Source: Zygnema cylindricum
Lineage: Eukaryota > Streptophyta > Zygnematophyceae > Zygnematales > Zygnemataceae
DNA length: 50,169 nt
Assembly (NCBI GenBank): GCA_037447655.1
Contig: JBBHKE010000478.1
Span: 133,400-183,568 of the forward strand
Direction: 5' to 3'
Below, one piece after another: positions 43,425-50,169 of the stretch (its first letter is position 1; each line of letters starts with the position of its first letter). The notes beneath the pieces were generated by a model. That model saw only the letters and a program-made list of their open reading frames with translations. It was not told the origin of the DNA and did not search any database. Position numbers and translations under genes: made by a program.

Positions 43425-44310
43425 ATCTACTCTATCTTTTGCTTTAGCCCACACTTTTGTTTACAAAATACCAATTTAGGAGAGGGCACCGGTTTGGTCA
43501 TCATGTCTTCTACCATCTCCCTATGTGGTCTATATTCCAAATTAATGACTGTATTCTCTACTTTCTCTCTATTAAAATCAGTCTGATATCTATGTGCTTT
43601 GCTTTAAAATGATGCTTTGGTTTTGCTAAAATTGAAATCCAAGCTTGATTATCACAAAATATCTAGTGCACTCCATTTTTGTATAACCAAGTTCTTGAAG
43701 CAATGATTTCATTCACATCAATTCTTTCATAGCCAAACAAGAGGCCATAAACTCAGCCTACATGGTGGACTAAGCAATAACCTTGTGTTGCTTGCTGCTC
43801 CAACATGACAAAGCCCTTTTGCGGGCTTAGATCCAAAGTCATCCGATTGATTGCCTCTCCCTCCTCCTCCAAAGTTTCCATAAAGTTTCTTAAAATCCTC
43901 ATTCCTCCAATTAGTTCTAGCGGCCAAGGCTTGACCACTCTTTCCTCCTTTCCGAATCTCAATGGTATTTTCCCAAACCAAAATCATTCCAACAACGGAA
44001 TTCCAAATCCATCGACGATCCAACAAATCTTGAACCATGTTAACAATATTTTTATACTCATCCGGCAGTTTTATCAACAAAGTGTTCACCTTTTATTTCT
44101 CGGTCTCTTGTTTTCCAGCACCCTCTAACTCCATAAAAAATTCGGACAAGTCAATACAAAATTCAAGCATCTTTCCTCCTTTATAAACATATGCTCCCAC
44201 CTTCTGATCTACCACTGTTTCTGTTTTTGAATCGTACGACTCATGTAAAAAATTACAAGAGCCTCCCACAGCTCAGCCACCTTGTCCACAATTAAGTGAG
44301 GAGTAGCAAC
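43425..44310 (-). pseudogene. gag-pol: Copia G, gag fused to RNase H by deletion
   Basis: Right part (43805-44310) is gag: LLIKLPDEYKNIVNMVQDLL, WNSVVGMILVWENTIEIRKG, SGQALAARTNWRNEDFKKLY, up to the first half of the zinc knuckle (KGLCH). At about 43800 it jumps to RNase H (WSSKQHKVIA, AEFMASCLAMKELM, LLQELGYTKM, DQTGALS), which runs to the purine tract at 43424. Protease, integrase and RT are deleted. Its gag N-terminus is cut at 44310 by insertion of copia C. Gag wording is related to, but distinct from, the main family. Confidence 0.8.
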
Positions 44311-45318
44311 TGTTGAAATTAAAAGATTTTTATAGTATTTTCTAGGTAAAAATATGTTAATATAAAAGGAAAAAGAAAAAGGCAGACAACCTGCCTCCAC
44401 CTCCTCCCTCTTGCGACCTTACTTTTTGTGGTCATTGAAGGATAGAGAGGGTGGTTGAGCCATGGCTGTCTTAGTTCAGCAGGCGGGAATAAAGAGTGAC
44501 TAATGTCACTCTCAACAAAAGGTTGAGTCTGGTAGGACTCGAACCTCCGACCGGTAGAGTACGCCGTAGCCGATAGCTCTTACCAATCACTCGTAGAAGT
44601 TCGTTAAGCTACATAGGGTTTGAATTGTTTTTAAGGTTGTACGTGATCTTGTGACCGATTTACTGAAATGTAAACAAAGAAACATAGAAGTAGTTAAAGT
44701 TTCAGTGCGGATATCATTTCCCATGAAACAAATGAATCGGACATTTGTTTCGACGTCCAACATTTAATGTCGGATTTAATTCGACGGCATACAACACTGC
44801 CGAGATCGCTGAATGATCACTTTGGCGTTTATGGACCTGGCATGTCCTGGCACCGCGTGGAAGGATGACATTCAGTTGCGAGAATTCCGAGGAACATACG
44901 GACGAGTGGAAAAGTGACACGGGACCACTTAGTGGCCTTGTCGTACACACGCCGTACAAAAAGGACATCCGTTGTAGTACCTTTCTAAACTTTACATTCA
45001 TGTGATTGGTTCTTACTTCAGTAAATACGGGTTGTGAGAGGGGTTTAGGACTTAGGAAATTCTGTTAGGTAGTCACCTCTCTGTAAGAGAGCTTTGCATA
45101 AAAGAGGTATTTTTGCCCGCTCATAACTTATCTGTTGGTTGGTCGTTTTTAGTGATTCTCTTTGCTACGAACTCAAAGGAGTTCAAGCTTCACAAGGGTG
45201 CAGACAAACTATCAGTTTTCCTTCTTAGGCAGTAGTGTTTATGGCTTGAAATGGGTTAGAGAAAAACTATCTAGAGGCTTCCAGTATTTTGTAGTCTAAT
45301 GAGGGACACGGAATTTCA
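44311..45318 (+). mobile_element. Copia LTR d (5' LTR of element C)
   Basis: 1008 bp, TGTTGAAATTAAAAG to GAATTTCA, in plus orientation. Inserted into gag of element G. Same internal order as the other LTRs: hairpin 44397-44454, palindrome 44494-44513, tRNA-like module. A CATAAAAG box near 45098 sits where LTR g has TATAAATT. An in-frame gag ATG at 45299 lies within the LTR. Confidence 0.87.
44524..44605 (-). ncRNA. tRNA-like Pol III module in LTR d (antisense)
   Basis: Perfect consensus B-box GGTTCGAGTCC (44535-44545). A-box-like GATTGGTAAGAGCTATCGG. A TTTT run lies past the 3' side at 44517-44520. Confidence 0.65.
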
Positions 45319-46380
45319 AATTATGGGCCCACCTTCAAGGGTGCCCACCTTCAATGGATCTGGGTTTATCTATTGGGAAGTTATGATGATGGGGGCTTTT
45401 TGCGAAATACGACACTGGGGTATCGTTAGTGGACAATTGAAATGTCCACCTTCAACAACTCCACATGGATTTGGAGAAGTAAGGTTTCCTACAGCACCGA
45501 TTGCTTCTGTGCAAGAGGCAGGTGATAGGGACAGCAGTGTGTCCAAAAAGGGGAAAGGAAAAGAGACACCCCTCACCCCTATTGCTACGACACCGAGAGC
45601 GACAACCCTAAAAACCGTGGAGAACGATACTCAAATGTGGGAAGATGTAAACATGGCTGCCAATAACTTCATTCTAAAGCACCTCACTCAAGCTTTGACC
45701 ACCTTTCAACTTCACATTTACAATGTTGGGGAGTTGTGGGTGAGTTTGGTGGAGATCTATAGAGCTGGTACTATTTAGGAGCTCCAGTTGGTTGAACGAA
45801 AGCTAGTGAGTTACACTTACAAAGGAGGAAAAATGTCAGATTAAAGTAATGATCTTTCTTGCTTATATATCGAAATGGAAAGTGCCGGATGGACAGGTAC
45901 AATAAAAGTGAAAGGTAACACTCTCCTGATGAAGTTACCAGACAAGTATGAGAACATAGTGTACCGAGTATAGGAAATGACTATTAGTTCATGGAAGTGG
46001 AATACAATGGTCCGGATGATACTTGTGCAAGAAAACACAATAGAGATTAGGAGAGGAGGAAAAAGCATTCAAGCTCTAGTTGTAGGAGGGGACCGATGGG
46101 GGAAGGACCCGGAGAAACCGTACAAAAGGAAAAGAGATCGGTCCGGAGGACCGAGGCCCTTGAAGGGCCTTTGTTATTTTTGCAAAAAGTCGGGACACTT
46201 TATCGCGGATTGTGTTTAGCTGTCGGAGCTGAGGCTCAAAGAGAACCGTAGAGGGGGTTCTTCTGGAGGGAAGAAAAAGGCACTTGTGGTCACAAAATTG
46301 ACAGGAGAAATGGAGGATGAGTCTTCTGAGGAGGATGGGGAGCTTCTTCTTCACGAGAGTCTGGAGGAGAAGTAGTTCCC
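45299..46380 (+). pseudogene. gag: Copia C gag
   Basis: Opens in the LTR (MRDTEFQ) and crosses the primer site as I-M-G-P-P, then SRVPTFNGSGFIYWEVMMMG, WGIVSGQLKCPPSTTP, MWEDVNMAANNFILKHLTQA and LHIYNVGELWVSLVEIYRAG. A TAG at 45776 replaces an expected CAG; the frame then goes on with ELQLVERKLVSYTYKGGKMS, LMKLPDKYENIVYRV, WNTMVRMILVQENTIEIRRG and the intact zinc knuckle CYFCKKSGHFIADC (46168-46209). The acidic tail EEDGELLLHESLEEK ends in a stop. Four stops in all; otherwise the least damaged gag of the family. Confidence 0.88.
45319..45333 (+). other. Primer-binding site (half-tRNA iMet), element C
   Basis: AATTATGGGCCCACC right after LTR d: 13 of 15 bases as in copy a (first two differ). 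Keeps the in-frame ATG. Confidence 0.82.
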
Positions 46381-46399
46381 TCAGAGACAGAAGTGTGCC

Positions 46400-46980
46400 C
46401 TTGGAGCAATTAGGGAAGCTCTACCGGAATGATGGATCATCGACTCAAGTGCATCCATTCATATGTGTCGTAAAAAGCAACTATTCACTATGCTAAGAAA
46501 GATCCCTAGTGTAGAGATAGAGTATGGGGATGGGAGAGTGGTTACTACAGATGAAGTGGGGTCAGTACATCTAAAAGTCTTAGTGGAGGGTAAGACTTCT
46601 ATACTTACATTCTCATATGTACTCTACATTCCTCTACTGAGTAAAAATCTTGTCTCTGCGTCTGTGTTAGATGATAAAGATTTTGATGAAGTTTACTTCA
46701 CAACAGATAAGAGTAGCCAAGGAATGTTTATGCATAACTTGAGTTATGAAAATAAGAATGCTTACTATGTTGGTGTCCCTAAGTTGATGATTTGGCATAA
46801 CAATTGGGGCATGTGCATTTCATAGGTTGAGGGAAATGAAAAAGCTTAGGGGGTAGAAGAGGCCTATACTTTGGGGACTAATGAAATGATGAATGATTGT
46901 TGTGGTTATTACTCATGGTAAGGCTCACCAATTCCGTTCCCAAAGCATCATAGAAGAGGTGAAAGTCTAGATCTAGTTAT
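46400..46980 (+). pseudogene. pol: Copia C protease and pre-integrase region, truncated
   Basis: WIIDSSASIHMCRKKQLFTM carries a DSSAS in place of DSGAS. Then VEIEYGDGRVVTTDEVGSVH, ILTFSYVLYIPLLSKNLVSA, GVPKLMIWHN and, after a frameshift near 46805, REMKKL and a decayed zinc region. Homology stops at about 46980, before the integrase core; RT, RNase H and 3' LTR are missing. Confidence 0.85.
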
Positions 46981-47560
46981 GCGAGGACATAGTAAATATA
47001 ACATCCCATGCACATCGGAAGAGATCAAAGGATCTCCTTGCAACATAGCGGTATATAGCACCACGGGGATAAAGGTTGAGATTTATTACTCGGAAGAAGA
47101 TTACAAGTTGAAATCTTGCTGCAAAGGTCTACTGAAAAAAGTCTACAGTTCGCTGAGATTACTTCACTTTTTAAACTTAGTATCTGCTAGTCAACCTAGT
47201 ACTATAGGATTGTATACCTGGACCTTCCCTGTCACTCTAGGTCCATCCAAGCTTACTTTCTAGAACCACGTTTTTCAATCTACATTCTGCGGCGTTGTTA
47301 TGCTGCTAGTCTGCGCTGCTATACTACTAAGTTGCTACGTTACTCTGCAACGCTACTCTAGTGCCGTAGCTGCGCTGCTCTTCAACCGCAACTACAGCAA
47401 CCTCGCCTCTAACAATATTGTACACTTCCCTATAACCCTGTTACATTGCCACCCACTAAGGATTCAACGTCCCGCTGAACCCTACTTACTGAAGTATATC
47501 GTATGTTTCCTCACGTACTCCTCAAATTCTTGCCGCAGAGTGTCAAGTTGGCTTAGAAGC
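46981..47560. other. Unrecognised stretch after copia C
   Basis: A 94-codon open frame crosses the copia C breakpoint (46979-47263, plus) but shows no family features. 47280-47420 is rich in CTGC/GCTAC-like words. Confidence 0.35.
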
Positions 47561-48660
47561 TGCTCACATCGAGTCTCCAACTGCGCAATATGATGGTCCA
47601 TCGCTGCCAAGTGTCTCTAAGTGATCGGCTCTCGAACTTGGTCCTCCACTTCCTCTAGTTCGACGGCTGGTATTTCGGGGTGCGGCGCAATAGCCGTCGG
47701 TGCAGGTACTTCGGGTGCCGGTACTTTGGGAGCTTCGGTTTCTTCAATGAGTTATTCTCCTCCCGCCTCTTCATTGGGCGGTTCCTACCAAGGTACCTTC
47801 TTTAATTTGAAGGAGAAATGTTTCCTAGCAGCTCGGGCGCGTTGCAGAGCGTTCTCCGATCTAGCTTGAGCGCTTGTACCTCGGGTGTAACCTCCACCCG
47901 GGAGATAATGTCATGGAGAAGGACATCCCATGGGTGATACTGGTGGAGTAGCCTCGGATCGTCCACCCGATACCGATTGTGGTCTTTTACCACTTCCTCA
48001 AATCATAGGGCATGAGGGTTTAACTGAACATAACCCTTATGGTTATTCCTTATGTCATTCGTTCTCATGAAATTCTAAGCCGGGTGTGACTGCATGCTGG
48101 CGGGGATGTTAATAGGGTCCCCAGATTTGCTTGTATGCCACGTTGCAGGCCACTCCAAAGGGTCCAAATAAAAACGCTTAGCAAAACTGAAGGAAACGTC
48201 CGGATATCGAGTGTCAATAGAGAGGGGAAAGAGGTAATCAGAAATTTCTTGTCCTTTTTCACTCTCCCGATTTGTGCCTTCTTGTTCCCCTGGAAGGAGA
48301 ATACATCGTTTTCACCAAGGTACTGTGCTTCTACCTTCTTCTCAGAGCTTTCCGAGGATTGCTCGTCCACGGTGCTTTCTTTATTTAGGTCCCTCATACC
48401 CTCCAAATAAGAGGCGCGCTCCTGAATTTGCGGGGGTGTTGGTTCTTTTTCCGTCTCCTCAGCGTTTAAGATCTCATGATATTTTTCGTCCTCCTCATCC
48501 TCCACTTGGAGTGGGTTATACTCGGGGTCCTGTGAATTTTCTGACCCCTCTCCTCCGCTGGTCCTTGCCGGTCCTTCCTCACAACTGGTTGTCTCATCAG
48601 GTTTAGGACATGCTTCTACCTCCCCCTTTCAAGCTGCCTCCACCATGACCCCCGCCACCA
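47560..48660 (-). pseudogene. Degenerate ORF of unknown function with C-terminal heptads
   Basis: Minus-strand coding signal in changing frames: acidic MEDEEDEKYHEILNAEETEK (48505 leftwards), QEISDYLFPLSIDTRYPDVS, FAKRFYLDPLEWPAT, NPHALFEEVVKDHNRYRVDD-like with a stop inside, LLHQYHPWDVLLHDIISRVE, a basic and Pro-rich part, and finally MDHHIAQLETRCEQLLSQLD / TLRQEFEEYVRKHTIYF, a likely coiled coil near 47500-47605. I recognise no family. A transposon structural protein is plausible, given the surroundings. Confidence 0.4.
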
Positions 48661-49318
48661 CTACTAATCTATCCGGACGGGTTGCATCCTCTTTCCCTAT
48701 CCATACAAGTCTCCTCATTTTTGTTGGTGGAGAGGGTGACGACGCCATAGATGCTATTGTGCAGGATAATTATGGTAATTCGAAAAGAGAAGGAAAGCTG
48801 CCTGTACAGAGTGAAACGTTATCTAAACTACTTCCCCAAGATTGGTTGCACAGGCTGATGGCGACTTTAATCGTGAGGGTTGAGGATTTTATTGTTGGAC
48901 TTTTACCAACGTCGCAGCGTGCGAGCGTATCGCAAGATCCTACATTTCTCAAATTACGCCACTGCGACGAAACCGCGGGTTTGTCGTCGCCAAGGTTGTG
49001 ATGCAGATCTGCGCCGTTGCGATTTTCTGTCAGCGCAGCGGTGGTGCTGCAATTCTATGACGGTACTTCTGCTATGCTACGCTTCGGTGGGTGCGCAGCC
49101 CTAGTGCCGCGGTCACTTATTATCGCCGCTGCATTCCATCGCCGAGTCCCCAATATGATTGCGATGCGTCCTTTTATCGGGTCTATTGCGATTGCCCTTC
49201 CGGTTAAGCTGAGTGCTCGCACTCTGTGTAAATCGGCGCAGCAAATCGGGGGAATGCAGATCCTTTTCGTCCACCCAAGAATCGTCTTCCACTCCGTAGC
49301 CTTTCGAATGCACAGATA
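48661..49318. other. GC-richer stretch, no recognised gene
   Basis: Open frames on both strands at 48645-49349, none with recognisable domains. Less AT-rich than neighbouring spacers. It ends exactly at LTR g. Confidence 0.35.
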
Positions 49319-50169
49319 TGTTGAAATAAATAGTTTTTGTATTTTCTAGTTTAAAATATATTAGCGGAAACATATATAAGAAATGATGGCAGCTTGCCTC
49401 CATCTCTTCTCTCTTTCCCCCATACTTGTTGTAGTCACTGAAGGAGAGAGAGAGCGATGGAGCCATGGCTGCCTCAGCTCCATAGAAAGGACTAAAGAGT
49501 GACTTAAGTCACTCTCAACAAAAAGGTTGAGTCCGGCAGGACTCGAACCCCCGACCGGTAGAGCGCGGCGTAGCCGTTAGCTCTAACCAGTCTATCGTAG
49601 AAGTCCGTTAGATGATATAGGGTTTCATTCATATATAAACTATTTTATAGTATCGAAATGATCTAACTGGAATATGAAACGAAACGAACATAGAACTTGT
49701 TAAAGTTTAGTGCGAACGTCATTTCGCACGAAACAAATGAAACAAATACTTTGAACGGTCGACATTTAATGTCGGATTTAATCTGACGGGGCACGTCGTC
49801 GCCGAGATCGCGGAATGGTCACTTTGGATTTTATAGACGTGGCATGACGTGGCGCCGCGTGGAAGGATGACATTCGGTCGCGGGAATTCTGGAGGAAATA
49901 CGGACAAGTGGAAAAATGACACGCATCCACTCAAGAGCCTTGTCGTACACCGGCCGTATAGAAAGTACATCGGCCATAGTACCTTTCTGTACTTTACAGT
50001 AATACGATTGGTTCGTACTTTAGTAGATAGGGGTTGTGAGAGGGATTTAGGACTAAGGAAATATTTGGTAGACAGACACCTCTCTCTAAGATAGCTTTGT
50101 ATAAATTGGCATTTTTGCCGGCTCATAACTTATCGCCTGGTTGGCCGTTTTCAGTGATTCTTTTTGCTA
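49319..50169 (+). mobile_element. Copia LTR g, cut by window end
   Basis: TGTTGAAATAAATAG at 49319 begins a plus-strand LTR of the main family: hairpin 49399-49461, perfect 18-bp palindrome 49497-49514, tRNA-like module, then promoter-proximal region with a TATAAATT box at about 50100 and TCAGTGATTCTTTTT at the window end. Gag, if any, would lie beyond the window. Confidence 0.87.
49526..49606 (-). ncRNA. tRNA-like Pol III module in LTR g (antisense)
   Basis: Best kept of the d/g/h type. A-box-like AGACTGGTTAGAGCTAACGG, an anticodon-arm-like CGGCTACGCCG, T-arm with perfect B-box GGTTCGAGTCC (49539-49549), and TTTTT terminator (49520-49524) within an ACTCAAC / GTTGAG stem. A-to-B spacing is about 45 bases, as in a tRNA gene. 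Confidence 0.68.

Overview
The window is nuclear DNA of a plant-like (streptophyte) genome made almost wholly of decayed transposable elements. No intact host gene, rRNA, functional tRNA or CRISPR array was found. The plant-lineage call rests on the retroelement types (Ty1/copia polyproteins with plant-like gag and integrase, a Ty3/gypsy polyprotein, a PIF/Harbinger relic) and on primer-binding sites that complement a plant-type initiator tRNA-Met. The species cannot be named from the sequence. Many reading frames carry stops that look like C-to-T changes, as expected of old, methylated repeats.

Layout. 1-711: a seemingly perfect mirror repeat (reversed, not complemented) of copia gag DNA; almost certainly an artefact. 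362-11412: a minus-strand copia family in a tandem array, LTR / gag-PR-INT-RT(N-term) / plus-strand LTR fragment, with a period of about 4727 bp. 11413-18964: a minus-strand Ty3/gypsy element (G1), cut by LTR c, whose pol carries a degenerate cytosine-C5 DNA methyltransferase between protease and reverse transcriptase. 18965-20430: an older gypsy-like element (G2) split by G1. 21438-22178: a TIR end and a copia LTR piece. 24480-25190: remnant of a non-LTR-type C-terminal endonuclease-like region. 25400-29934: a small TIR family (CTACACCG... ends) and a plus-strand copia pol fragment (E) bracketed by the same TIRs. 31290-32930: alternating purine and pyrimidine tracts. 33044-34505: copia fragment F and an LTR piece. 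35440-41850: an almost full-length minus-strand copia element (D) with both LTRs. 42148-42456: Harbinger transposase piece. 42483-44310: copia G, with gag fused to RNase H by deletion. 44311-46980: plus-strand copia C, truncated in integrase. 47560-49318: degenerate unknown coding DNA. 49319-50169: a further plus-strand LTR.

Three things stand out biologically. First, in the main copia family and in D the primer-binding site is not the usual complement of the tRNA 3' end but GGTTATGGGCC, which complements the initiator tRNA-Met anticodon arm (half-tRNA priming, as in Drosophila copia). The anticodon complement supplies an ATG in frame with gag, so the upstream in-frame gag codons lie inside the LTR. 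Second, every LTR of the main family carries, about 165-295 bp from its 5' end and on the antisense strand, a tRNA-like Pol III module (A-box-like and B-box, then a T-run), followed by a small hairpin and a larger hairpin whose stem changes while its loop is kept. Third, the gypsy element encodes a C5 methyltransferase with recognisable motifs I, IV, VI, VIII and X.
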